10,129 bases of DNA from a bacterium (GCA_014381105.1 JACMIO010000002.1:1-10129), one strand, 5' to 3'; counted from the first letter of the stretch, positions 1-6,949 are shown. The notes: generated from the sequence alone by a model not told the origin. Made by a program: numbers and translations.

Positions 1-10
1 GGTAATTCAT
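1..10 (-). CDS. Possible start of a divergent gene, cut by the window edge
   Basis: A minus-strand ATG lies at 8-10, with a TATA-like box (minus-strand reading of 32-39) about 25 bases upstream, the spacing seen at other genes here. Only Met-Asn-Tyr is visible, so no product can be named and the reading frame cannot be tested. Confidence 0.2.
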
Positions 11-29
11 GAGCAAATTCTGTAGAAAA

Positions 30-86
30 TGTATTAAATTGCGAATGTCAAAAAATGTGCATTTTGTACATCATTGATTTAATACA
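30..86. promoter_or_regulatory. Interrupted dyad, possible two-way promoter or operator
   Basis: Positions 30-39 (TGTATTAAAT) and 77-86 (ATTTAATACA) are a perfect 10-base inverted repeat. ATGT (45-48) and ACAT (68-71) pair about the same centre (position 58), and AAAATG/CATTTT (52-57, 60-65) sits almost on it. Each outer arm is TATA-like, the left on the minus strand and the right on the plus strand. The left arm lies about 25 bases upstream of a minus-strand ATG at 8-10, fitting a leaderless gene that leaves the window after three codons. Function is inferred; arms of this length can arise by chance in AT-rich DNA. Confidence 0.35.
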
Positions 87-165
87 AATATTGAATATCT
101 AAAAAACTTGAGAACATAGTGCAAAAAGTGAAATCAGAAAAAAATCTCATTTCAGACAGATTCAA

Positions 166-177
166 ACTTATTTAACA
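166..177 (+). promoter_or_regulatory. TATA-like box of hom
   Basis: The sequence around ACTTATTTAAC is centred about 29 bases before the TTG start at 201. That places transcription start at or next to the start codon, as for a leaderless archaeal mRNA. No Shine-Dalgarno motif is seen before the TTG. Confidence 0.45.
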
Positions 178-200
178 GGATATTTTAGATACTAAAGTAA

Positions 201-1211
201 TTGAGACTGATATTGTTAGGTTTTGGTGTTGTTGGTCAGAGCTTTGTCAAACTATTGCTTTCACATTCGACAGATCTCTATAATGACTATGGCATAAAAC
301 CCAAAGTTGTAGCATGCGCTGACAATGGAGGAATAATTACCTGTGATCAAGGTCTAGATTTGGACAGACTCTTAAATGTCAAAAAGAAAAAGAAATCTAT
401 TATCCATTATGGAGTAAAAGGAAACCGTTCTGAAATACTGGATGTAATTGAAAATATTGATGCAGAGGTTGTCATCGAGCTAACACCAACCAACATAGTC
501 GACGGAGAACCTGGAAAAAATCATATTATATCAGCAATGAAATCTGGCAAAAATGTCATTACAGTAAACAAAGGTCCACTTGCACTGGAATTTCCCTCAT
601 TGATGGAGCTTGCAGAATATAATAGAATTGCCTTTAAATTTAGTGGAACCGTAGGAGGTGGTACACCCATACTGGAATTTGCTAAAAGGTGTTTGAAAGG
701 AGACAGAATAATCTCATTTGAGGGAATACTTAACGGTACAACAAACTATATTCTGAGCAAGATGTATGAAGGCCTAAATTTTTCTGAAGCTCTTCAAGAT
801 GCTTCTGAAAAAGGATATGCGGAAAAGGATCCAACGCTTGATATCGATGGATACGACGCAGTTGCAAAATTGGTGATTGCATCAAATTTCGTAATGAATA
901 TGAAATCAACAATGAAGGATGTTAGAAGAGAAGGTATCAGAGATGTAAAACCCTCGCAAGTTCTCAATGAACGAAAAAAGGGTAATGCAATAAAGCTGAT
1001 TGCAAGCTGTGATGGAAAAAATTTGGTCGTTGAACCGAAACCAGCTTCTATGAAGGATCCGATATGTGTGGATGGTATTCTGAATGCTATTACATTTACA
1101 TGTCAGCACTCCGGTCAGCAGACAATAATCGGTAAAGGTGCGGGTGGCATGGAAACCGCAAGTGCAATATTGAGAGATTTAATCGACATCAGGAGCACAA
1201 TACGATCTTAA
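201..1211 (+). CDS. hom: Homoserine dehydrogenase
   Basis: This is a cytoplasmic NAD(P)-dependent enzyme that reduces aspartate semialdehyde to homoserine, the branch point to threonine and methionine. The N-terminal Rossmann motif is GFGVVG (residues 7-12). NKGPLA (123-128) holds the conserved Lys124. SGTVGGGTP (148-156) and GILNGTTNYIL (175-185) are family motifs. Residues 201-223 match the homoserine dehydrogenase signature, with DPTLDIDGYD at its core and Asp219 and Lys223 as the likely catalytic pair. A glycine-rich GKGAGG..TA segment (311-320) precedes the C-terminus. At 336 residues it is the short form, with no fused aspartokinase and no ACT regulatory domain. The start is TTG, supported by the TATA-like box at 166-177; the Rossmann strand begins directly after it. 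It appears monocistronic and is convergent with the small gene at 1313-1507. Confidence 0.95.
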   Translation: MRLILLGFGVVGQSFVKLLLSHSTDLYNDYGIKPKVVACADNGGIITCDQGLDLDRLLNVKKKKKSIIHYGVKGNRSEILDVIENIDAEVVIELTPTNIVDGEPGKNHIISAMKSGKNVITVNKGPLALEFPSLMELAEYNRIAFKFSGTVGGGTPILEFAKRCLKGDRIISFEGILNGTTNYILSKMYEGLNFSEALQDASEKGYAEKDPTLDIDGYDAVAKLVIASNFVMNMKSTMKDVRREGIRDVKPSQVLNERKKGNAIKLIASCDGKNLVVEPKPASMKDPICVDGILNAITFTCQHSGQQTIIGKGAGGMETASAILRDLIDIRSTIRS

Positions 1212-1312
1212 TTGAAAATATGAAAATTGTCAGTGTTGTTAAAATTGAATCATGATGTCATCTTTTAGTAAATTATGAATTCATTGATGTTATAGTACTG
1301 ACTAAAATCTAC

Positions 1313-1507
1313 CTAGACGGTTTGTAGTTTATCTAATACTGAATTAATCAAGAGAAGATCATCTGCTAAAAACCTTCTCTTTTGCAAAAGTCTGTATTTT
1401 AAAATTCTTCTGTAGCTTGGTGTATATTTTTTATGTAGTTTCTCTATGTTCCACTCCATTAGGTCCCTGATAAATTCTCTCTCCTTGACGCGCAAACAGG
1501 ATGGCAT
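1313..1507 (-). CDS. Small basic hypothetical protein
   Basis: A 64-residue protein that I do not recognise. It is strongly basic (15 Lys/Arg against 8 Asp/Glu) and should be almost entirely helical. A KKYTPSYRRILKYRLLQKRR segment (26-45) carries most of the charge and is followed by a hydrophobic, acidic helix (DDLLLINSVLDKL, 49-61). A nucleic-acid or partner-binding role is possible but unproven. It starts with ATG, and a TATA-like box lies 20-28 bases upstream, fitting a leaderless transcript. It faces hom with 101 bases between the stops. The promoter spacing and non-random helical composition argue that it is a real gene. Confidence 0.55.
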   Translation of the reverse strand: MPSCLRVKEREFIRDLMEWNIEKLHKKYTPSYRRILKYRLLQKRRFLADDLLLINSVLDKLQTV

Positions 1508-1525
1508 AATTTATTTCATAATAAA

Positions 1526-1535
1526 GAATATAGTA
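1526..1535 (-). promoter_or_regulatory. TATA-like box of the 64-residue gene
   Basis: On the minus strand this reads TACTATATTC, at about -19 to -28 from the ATG at 1507. This is the spacing expected of a leaderless archaeal gene. Confidence 0.4.
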
Positions 1536-1862
1536 CCTTATTACGGTTATCCGAAATCATATCCCTAAACTTTACGAAAGTGCCGATGTTGCATTATGGT
1601 AAATTGCTATTTGAAATTTCGACAGGAAGATAATACAAATAACTTGATTTTGTGACGTATTTTGACTCTACGTACTAAATTTCAATGCATTTTGATGATT
1701 TACTAGTGTACAATATCATTCATTAAAGGAATCGCAGGCTTATGTTCGCATTTAATACGATGTCAGGTAACATTGCAAGTCATATCCTGCATTCTCATAT
1801 GAGACTCCATCCTCTACCTACTTGTTTTAGTAGTTCTGTCAAATTTAGCATACGTCAGTGAA
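1536..1862. other. Intergenic stretch with no gene recognised
   Basis: Neither strand holds a convincing ORF, tRNA or other known RNA here; the few ATG-started frames end within about 20 codons. A weak ACGTA/TACGT inverted pair lies at 1655-1659 and 1670-1674. A small non-coding RNA or an unusually long regulatory region cannot be excluded. Confidence 0.5.
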
Positions 1863-1863
1863 A

Positions 1864-1891
1864 GTTAATTAATCTTGGGATCTTAGATTAA
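1864..1891 (+). promoter_or_regulatory. TATA-like box and overlapping inverted repeat before 1895
   Basis: GTTAATTAAT (1864-1873) is centred about 26 bases before the ATG at 1895 and is a good TATA candidate. It overlaps a perfect 7-base inverted repeat, TTAATCT (1869-1875) and AGATTAA (1885-1891), separated by 9 bases. A dyad between the TATA element and the predicted transcript start would be well placed for a repressor. That regulatory role is inferred from position only. Confidence 0.4.
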
Positions 1892-1894
1892 CTC

Positions 1895-2224
1895 ATGAGC
1901 AAAGAGAATGATCCATTCAGCAGGCTTATCAGAGAAAATATCGAAATGGCCTCAAATCAAATTAAACACAACGTAGAGATGGCCTCAAATCAGATTAGAA
2001 ACAACGTAGAAATGGGAACAACAATGACTAATTCCTTTATTAAGATGAGCGGGATGCTCAGCAAGGAGACAACTATCGCATTCGAAAATGCAAGGAAAGA
2101 AATGATGGCGTCTGCAGAAAGGATGAGGCAAGAAATGATGGCCTCTGCAGAGAAAATGAAAGGAAGTTTTCATACGCAAGAGAGAATCATAATCATTTCC
2201 CAACCGGCGATTGACAAAGTATAA
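1895..2224 (+). CDS. Met-rich 11-residue-repeat helical protein, unknown function
   Basis: A 109-residue protein with no family I recognise. It has two blocks of 11-residue (hendecad) repeats. Residues 16-26 and 27-37 read IEMASNQIKHN and VEMASNQIRNN, and a third copy begins at 38. Residues 69-79 and 80-90 read EMMASAERMRQ and EMMASAEKMKG. Hendecads of this type form long amphipathic helices or coiled coils, as in lipid-binding, phasin-like or late-embryogenesis-type proteins. Thirteen of 109 residues are methionine. The last 15 residues (from about 95) are hydrophobic with no repeat. There is no signal peptide or membrane segment. It starts with ATG after a TATA-like box and ends 111 bases before egtB on the same strand, so co-expression is possible, although egtB has its own TATA candidate. 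Confidence 0.75.
   Translation: MSKENDPFSRLIRENIEMASNQIKHNVEMASNQIRNNVEMGTTMTNSFIKMSGMLSKETTIAFENARKEMMASAERMRQEMMASAEKMKGSFHTQERIIIISQPAIDKV
1940..2005 (+). repeat. Two tandem 33-base coding repeats
   Basis: Copies at 1940-1972 and 1973-2005 share 27 of 33 bases, including the run ATGGCCTCAAATCA. Each encodes one 11-residue unit of the helical protein. The reading frame is kept, as expected of duplication under selection for the hendecad period. Confidence 0.85.
2099..2164 (+). repeat. Second pair of tandem 33-base coding repeats
   Basis: Copies at 2099-2131 and 2132-2164 share 25 of 33 bases and encode two EMMASAE-type 11-residue units. Their sequence differs from the first repeat block, so the two blocks probably expanded separately or diverged long ago. 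Confidence 0.8.
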
Positions 2225-2298
2225 GAATGTTTCATATGATTAGACAATAAATTGCTCACATTCGAGTCACGCTTAGACTACATTTCTAGAATTTGAAT

Positions 2299-2311
2299 AA
2301 AAATTAAATTA
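2299..2311 (+). promoter_or_regulatory. TATA-like box of egtB
   Basis: The AT-only stretch AAAAATTAAATTA is centred about 30 bases before the TTG at 2336. It supports that codon, rather than the ATG at 2375, as the start of a leaderless or nearly leaderless mRNA. Confidence 0.4.
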
Positions 2312-2335
2312 TGTATGATGCGTCTATGAGTAATA

Positions 2336-3679
2336 TTGACTCAGGTTGTAACAAACGATGTAAAACAATTACGTATGGACTTCATTAATATAAGAAAAAC
2401 TACTTCAGACATCTTTCAACCAATCTCAACAGAAGATGCAGTAATGCAGTCTGATTCGTTTGGAAGTACCCCAAATTGGCATATAGCCCATGTGACATGG
2501 TTTTTTCAAAAAATTCTTGAAAAACATAGGCAGAACATCGATGCTAGTTCAATAAATACTGACTATTTAAACTCATATTATCAGCGTTATAGCAAAATCT
2601 TACCAAAATCGGATAGAGGAAAATTTCCAAGACCAAAGGTTTCTGACACACTAAAATACAGGGCCTTAATTGAAGATTTGTTTCTAAATTTTTTGGACAA
2701 TATAGAGAGGAATAACTCGATGACGCGTACTTTGGCATATGATATAGAACTGGCAAATCAGCATGAAATGCAACACCAGGAACTTATAGTCTATGATCTC
2801 CAACATTATTTTCAAAGATTTGAGGATCCACTTGATAATTATGAACCAAAATTGATGAAGAGTACCAATTTGAGTAAAGATGCTGATATTGAGCAGGGAA
2901 TGGTTAAGGTTTCAGGAGGATTATATGAACTTGGATTCTCAGGAAATGATTTTTGTTATGACAACGAAATTCCAGAGCATAAAACGTATCTCAATCCATT
3001 TGAAATTGACAAATATCCTGTGACAAATAATGAATATCTTGAATTCATAGATGCGGGAGGATACCACGATTATAATTTTTGGTTGTCTGACGGATGGGAT
3101 CTTGTAAGGGAAAAACAATGGGATGCACCGCTATATTGGCAAAAGATCGATGGCGAATGGTATAAGAAGGATTTTAGAGGACTAAATAAACTTCCACCAA
3201 ATGAACCTGTTACAAACGTGAGTTATTACGAAGGAGATGCATATTCTAAGTGGGCGGGAAAGAGGTTACCGACTGAGGCCGAGTGGGAAAAAGCTGCGAG
3301 CTGGGATGAAGATTTGAAAAAAAAGAGGTTATATCCATGGGGCGACAGGTTACCAACCGACATTACTTCAAATTTACTAGAATCATGGAAATGGGCACCA
3401 TCTCCAATTGGATCATATCCAGAAGGAAAGAGTCATTACGGATGTTACCAGATGTTAGGAGATGTCTGGGAATGGACCTCCTCTGAATACACACTTTATC
3501 CTGGATTTAGATCAAAATTCTCAGAGTATACAGACAAGTGGGCTATTAACCAGAAAGTATTGCGTGGCGGATCATTCGCTACACCATGCTCACAAATTCG
3601 AAACAGCTATAGAAATTATTTCAAGCCATATGAAAGAATTCCTTTTTCAGGATTTCGCTGTGTTAGGGATCTTCTTTAA
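2336..3679 (+). CDS. egtB: Ergothioneine synthase EgtB (iron-dependent sulfoxide synthase)
   Basis: EgtB is a cytoplasmic non-haem iron enzyme that uses O2 to join hercynine (trimethylhistidine) to a thiol, forming the C-S bond of ergothioneine. Residues 15-160 are the DinB-like domain. Likely iron ligands are His52 (in WHIAHVTWFF), His143 and His147 (in QHEMQHQEL). Residues 189-447 are the formylglycine-generating-enzyme-like domain, with RLPTEAEWEKAA (310-321), YPWGD (333-337), GDVWEWTSSEY (375-385), VLRGGSF (408-414) and GFR (439-441). Its 447 residues are a normal length. An in-frame stop at 2327 limits the start to TTG 2336 or ATG 2375; the TTG is chosen from the TATA spacing. An NSYY motif (79-82) recalls EgtB enzymes that use free cysteine, and neither EgtA nor EgtC is in view. 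Its 3' end overlaps egtD on the opposite strand. Confidence 0.93.
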   Translation: MTQVVTNDVKQLRMDFINIRKTTSDIFQPISTEDAVMQSDSFGSTPNWHIAHVTWFFQKILEKHRQNIDASSINTDYLNSYYQRYSKILPKSDRGKFPRPKVSDTLKYRALIEDLFLNFLDNIERNNSMTRTLAYDIELANQHEMQHQELIVYDLQHYFQRFEDPLDNYEPKLMKSTNLSKDADIEQGMVKVSGGLYELGFSGNDFCYDNEIPEHKTYLNPFEIDKYPVTNNEYLEFIDAGGYHDYNFWLSDGWDLVREKQWDAPLYWQKIDGEWYKKDFRGLNKLPPNEPVTNVSYYEGDAYSKWAGKRLPTEAEWEKAASWDEDLKKKRLYPWGDRLPTDITSNLLESWKWAPSPIGSYPEGKSHYGCYQMLGDVWEWTSSEYTLYPGFRSKFSEYTDKWAINQKVLRGGSFATPCSQIRNSYRNYFKPYERIPFSGFRCVRDLL

Positions 3680-4654
3680 CAATACTAGACTATACTGTTT
3701 GTTGGGATCGACAAAATTCCTAACTATCTGAAGCCCGGAAGTTCTTACCAAATTATTAAGCCTACCTAGTGAATATTTGTAGGAATTTTCAGTATGGATT
3801 GTTTCATCTTTTTTAAAATAGAATGTTTTTCCAATTGATCCTATTCTTACTTCCTGGTCCAATTTTGATATCAAGTGCATCTCGATTCTGTGTTTATTGG
3901 CGTTGTAGAATGATTTGTGTTCAAAATTTGATACATTAAATTCTCCATCAAGTTCTTCGTTAATTCTTGACAAGAGGTTAATATTGAATTTTGCAGTTAC
4001 ACCATTCTTATCGTTATATGCCCTATCCAAAATTGATTTATCCTTTTCTAAATCGATTCCAATTAATAGTAAATCATCTTTTCGAACATATCTAACTATA
4101 GAACGAAGAAAAATCAATGCTTCTTTGGGATCAAAATTTCCAATACTTGATCCTAAGAAAATTATGAATTTCCTCTTTGGAACATTCTTTTTGAATTTTA
4201 TGAATTCATTTATCCTGACAAGTCCAGTAACATAGTCTGAACAAACACCGTAAATTTTCAAGTTCGCATATTCTCTAAACAAATCTACAATTGATTTTTT
4301 AAGCATCTTCAAGGATACATCGATGGGGAAATATGAAATATTCTTCAACCTGGCAAGTAAGGGTCCTAACAGAATTCTAGTTTTTAAGGAATTTCCATTT
4401 CCCAATTCAACAAGGCTAATTTTATCTTCACCTATTATTTTTAAAATCTCGTTTACGGAATTTTTCAAAATTTGAGATTCAGTTCGATTAAGATAATATT
4501 CAGGCTGTTGGCATATTTCTTCAAATAGCTTGGATCCTTTTTTATCATAGAAAAATTTAGGAGAAATATGTTTTCGTTTATCGTCCAGTCCCCTTTCGAC
4601 GTCTTTTGCAAATTCGTTATTTACTATGAATCTTTCACTGTTATGTATTAACAA
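3647..4654 (-). CDS. egtD: L-histidine N-alpha-methyltransferase EgtD
   Basis: EgtD is a cytoplasmic SAM-dependent enzyme that trimethylates histidine to hercynine, the first step of ergothioneine synthesis. SPKFFYDKKGSKLFEEIC (31-48) and PEYYLNRTE (51-59) are the family's N-terminal motifs. The SAM-binding loop is VELGNGNSLKTRILL (82-96), where relatives usually have a GSG. FLGSSIGNF (166-174), DDLLLIGIDLEKD (193-205), AYNDKNGVTAKFN (212-224), RIEMHL (256-261) and TENSYKYS (288-295) follow; the Glu and Ser of the last motif should contact histidine. Length is 335, normal for the family. The start must be TTG: an in-frame TAG immediately precedes it and the next Met is residue 117. It lies 55 bases after the epimerase-like gene on the same strand. 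It may be transcribed with the ebo-like cluster, from its own promoter, or both. Confidence 0.93.
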   Translation of the reverse strand: MLIHNSERFIVNNEFAKDVERGLDDKRKHISPKFFYDKKGSKLFEEICQQPEYYLNRTESQILKNSVNEILKIIGEDKISLVELGNGNSLKTRILLGPLLARLKNISYFPIDVSLKMLKKSIVDLFREYANLKIYGVCSDYVTGLVRINEFIKFKKNVPKRKFIIFLGSSIGNFDPKEALIFLRSIVRYVRKDDLLLIGIDLEKDKSILDRAYNDKNGVTAKFNINLLSRINEELDGEFNVSNFEHKSFYNANKHRIEMHLISKLDQEVRIGSIGKTFYFKKDETIHTENSYKYSLGRLNNLVRTSGLQIVRNFVDPNKQYSLVLLKKIPNTAKS

Positions 4655-4677
4655 CTATAAAACATGCCCCCTCAAAA

Positions 4678-4687
4678 CTTATTTATC
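4678..4687 (-). promoter_or_regulatory. TATA-like box of egtD, flanked by an inverted repeat
   Basis: On the minus strand this reads GATAAATAAG, at -24 to -33 from the TTG start of egtD. It is bracketed by ATGCCC (4664-4669) and GGGCAT (4695-4700), a 6-base inverted repeat with a 25-base gap that stands out in otherwise AT-rich DNA. A TATA box would let egtD be expressed independently of the upstream cluster. An operator role for the bracketing repeat is only a suggestion. Confidence 0.4.
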
Positions 4688-4709
4688 ATCATATGGGCAT
4701 TCATATAAT

Positions 4710-5561
4710 TCAATTTCTCAATATAGATAAACTTGTAAAATGCTCCAACCCTGCTTTCAAGTCAATTTCATAATCAGTACTTTCAATTGTAGGCTCAAAA
4801 GTAATGTATTTTGAATATTTTATTTTTTTGAGTCCCCGTACAACGGCATCAAAATCTATGTGAGCAAATCCGGGCATTTTCCTATTGTTGTCAGATACAT
4901 GAACGTGCTTCAATAAACTGCTGGAAGCTACAATGGTGTCATAAATAGAGTCTTCTTCTATGTTCATATGGAAAGTATCTAACATTATTCCTAAATTTTC
5001 ATGGTTTACTTGATTTACGATATACTTTGCATCTTCAGAATTAGTGCAAATGGGAGTGCTATACCGATTCAATGGTTCAATGACAAGATTGATATCGTAA
5101 TCACTTGCATACTCTGCTAACTCACGGAATGGATGTACAAGGGAAGAAATCAATTTCCTTTTCTTATCAACTGGCAAAAATCTGTGATTGCCATCTGAAA
5201 TTAGTGGTTTATCACTAAACAAACAAATATTGAATGTCTTGCCGCCCAGCTGGTGGCAAAGAGCAACGCAATTTTTTACATAATTCTGGGCAGCAGTCCG
5301 TGAGTTGTTATCCGCAGTAACCAAGTTACGTGACTTATTATTGGCACTGCTCAGGCCCCACATACCTGTTATACCTGATACATCAATTGAGAAGGAATCA
5401 AATTGTTGCATCAAGTTCTTTACATCAATTAAATCAGGCTCACCATATACCTCTACTGTATTAATTCCATGATTTTTTAGATTTTCAAGAGTTACCTGTA
5501 TTGGTTCCAGATTCATAAAAGATGATAGAGTAATTGAATGTATCCAGGACATATGCATCAA
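4710..5561 (-). CDS. TIM-barrel epimerase, tagatose/psicose 3-epimerase-like
   Basis: The protein belongs to the xylose-isomerase-like TIM-barrel superfamily (sugar phosphate isomerase/epimerase). The predicted divalent-metal ligands are Glu162 (IEPLNRY), Asp195 (MLDTFHMNIEE), His221 (HVHVSD) and Glu256 (TFEP). LDTFHMNIEE is the hallmark of the D-tagatose/D-psicose/L-ribulose 3-epimerases, so a 3-epimerase-type reaction on a ketose or cyclitol is the best guess; the substrate is unknown. Its 283 residues are typical of those epimerases. Possible starts are TTG 5561 and ATGs at 5558 and 5552. The TTG is only 4 bases past the upstream stop, so translational coupling is likely. It is the last gene of the ebo-like block and lies just before egtD. 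It is shorter than bacterial EboE, from which it may differ in ancestry. Confidence 0.85.
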   Translation of the reverse strand: MMHMSWIHSITLSSFMNLEPIQVTLENLKNHGINTVEVYGEPDLIDVKNLMQQFDSFSIDVSGITGMWGLSSANNKSRNLVTADNNSRTAAQNYVKNCVALCHQLGGKTFNICLFSDKPLISDGNHRFLPVDKKRKLISSLVHPFRELAEYASDYDINLVIEPLNRYSTPICTNSEDAKYIVNQVNHENLGIMLDTFHMNIEEDSIYDTIVASSSLLKHVHVSDNNRKMPGFAHIDFDAVVRGLKKIKYSKYITFEPTIESTDYEIDLKAGLEHFTSLSILRN

Positions 5562-5565
5562 TATC

Positions 5566-6894
5566 TCAAGATATCATGTTTTTAAGATACCGACCAATAG
5601 TAACTACACTCAAATCATTGCCATCTGGTATTCCATCAATATTTCTAACGTTCGATACAAACACAGGATTGGAAGATTGGCCTTGTGTTGGTAATCTTCC
5701 ATGAGAACCCTTGACCAACTTACCATTTAATGGGATGGATTTTGTATTCGGATCAAAGAACAATTCCACCGGATCATAACCTGGTTTTCTATGAATATCG
5801 ACCCTCCTAGAAAAACTTGGAGCCTTGAGTTGATCGAACCACCAATAATAACTAAACCACTTATCTTTATTTGAAACTGCTATCATATCACCACTGCGTG
5901 GGTGATTAACTCTAAATTGTTGTTTCAAATTATTGTCGAGGATCATGTCAATTCCTTTTATCCCTTCTAAAATTTTTCTTACTTGACTGGCATAATTTTC
6001 TTTGACGTAAATATGTGCCACTTGATGGTCCACCATCGCAAATGCTTTACTGTATTCGAGGTCTAGATATTCTAGCCCTTCAATTTCTCTAACTGCAACA
6101 AGCTCATTTTCCCTGAGTATAGAATTTAGTGGAATGTCAGAATTAACATCTGTGAATCCATACTCCGAAAATATGATGAATTGTGTATCTTCTAACATTC
6201 CCAAATCTGATACCTTCTTCATTAGTTTACCAACCAACTCATCAACAAATCTTAGATCATCTTTTAGTTCCTTATACGATGTTCCCTTCCTTTGGAATGA
6301 GTAGTCTAGGTGGGGAATATATGTAAATAAGAAATTAGGTTTTTCATTTTCTAACACATATTCAGTTGCCATTTCTATCCATTCACTGGATTTTTTGGAG
6401 ACAAGAGGCCCCCAATACGAAGTCAAATCAAATTTTCCAATTTTTTCAAATAGTTTTTCATAGAATCCCGGTGGTTTGCTATAACACCACATTACCATCT
6501 TATCATCCATGTGTAATGGACGCGGAGTAAGGACAAGGTCTGCATTTGAGTACATTGTATTTTGCCAGAATAAAACGGCAGTCTTTGAACCGTTTTGATG
6601 CATCTTGATAGTATCCCAAATTCTATCGGCTTGAACCAAATTACTTGATTGTTCCCAAAATGAAACAGAATAATGTTGTCTATCATATAGCCCATTAGAA
6701 ATTATACCATGAACCTCCGGATAAGATCCTGAAAGTAAACTGCTTTGGACTGTACATGTTACTGCAGGAAATACTGTTTGTAAATCTCTTATTTCTCCAT
6801 TTTTTGAAATGTTGAAAATATTTGGAGTTGTTTCTTCAGAAATATGTCTACCTTCTAAACCCACAATATCTACGACGATTATGTGTTTAACCAT
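5566..6894 (-). CDS. EboF-like alkaline phosphatase/nucleotide pyrophosphatase-superfamily protein
   Basis: The fold is that of the two-metal alkaline phosphatase/NPP superfamily, which hydrolyses phosphate mono- or diesters. In order: Asp9 (VVDIVG), Thr46 as the likely nucleophile in FPAVT, SGSYPEVHGIISNG (55-68), Asp197 in PHLDYS, and GSHGRLP (396-402) with His398. The usual SDHG metal-binding motif reads SEYG at 243-246. HRKPGYDPVELFFDP (368-382) is typical of this subfamily. No signal peptide is seen, so it probably acts in the cytoplasm. The frame is open to TTG 6915, but I prefer ATG 6894 (442 residues): it places the first beta strand at the N-terminus and has a TATA-like box (6917-6926) at -23 to -32. 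With UbiA and TatD neighbours, the EboF identity is the best fit. Its substrate is unknown. Confidence 0.85.
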   Translation of the reverse strand: MVKHIIVVDIVGLEGRHISEETTPNIFNISKNGEIRDLQTVFPAVTCTVQSSLLSGSYPEVHGIISNGLYDRQHYSVSFWEQSSNLVQADRIWDTIKMHQNGSKTAVLFWQNTMYSNADLVLTPRPLHMDDKMVMWCYSKPPGFYEKLFEKIGKFDLTSYWGPLVSKKSSEWIEMATEYVLENEKPNFLFTYIPHLDYSFQRKGTSYKELKDDLRFVDELVGKLMKKVSDLGMLEDTQFIIFSEYGFTDVNSDIPLNSILRENELVAVREIEGLEYLDLEYSKAFAMVDHQVAHIYVKENYASQVRKILEGIKGIDMILDNNLKQQFRVNHPRSGDMIAVSNKDKWFSYYWWFDQLKAPSFSRRVDIHRKPGYDPVELFFDPNTKSIPLNGKLVKGSHGRLPTQGQSSNPVFVSNVRNIDGIPDGNDLSVVTIGRYLKNMIS

Positions 6895-6916
6895 TAATCT
6901 ATTAGATTTTACCAAG

Positions 6917-6926
6917 AATTTAATTC
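6917..6926 (-). promoter_or_regulatory. TATA-like box inside the cluster, before the EboF-like gene
   Basis: On the minus strand this reads GAATTAAATT, at -23 to -32 from ATG 6894, in the gap after the UbiA gene. It suggests a possible internal promoter and supports the ATG start. AT-only boxes are common in this DNA, so the call is weak. Confidence 0.3.
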
Positions 6927-6949
6927 TAATTATTCTTATCTCAGGTCAT

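Noticed and set aside
730..1109. Minus-strand ORFs inside hom
   Set aside because: They lie in antisense frames of a well-supported gene, with no recognisable motif and unnatural composition.
1940..2164. Tandem 33-base repeats considered as CRISPR or minisatellite
   Set aside because: There are no spacers, the copies are adjacent and imperfect, and they keep an 11-residue frame within a coding gene.
1985..2203. Minus-strand ORF rich in His and Cys opposite the repeat protein
   Set aside because: It is the antisense shadow of the repeated Met codons (ATG read as CAT), which produce the His-rich pattern.
3915..4235. Plus-strand 106-residue ORF inside egtD
   Set aside because: It is fully covered by egtD on the other strand and has no promoter or motif of its own.
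5561..5574. ATATCT/AGATAT inverted repeat at the gene junction
   Set aside because: It is six bases long with a 2-base gap, overlaps the stop and start codons, and has no T-tract; it is too weak to call a terminator or operator.
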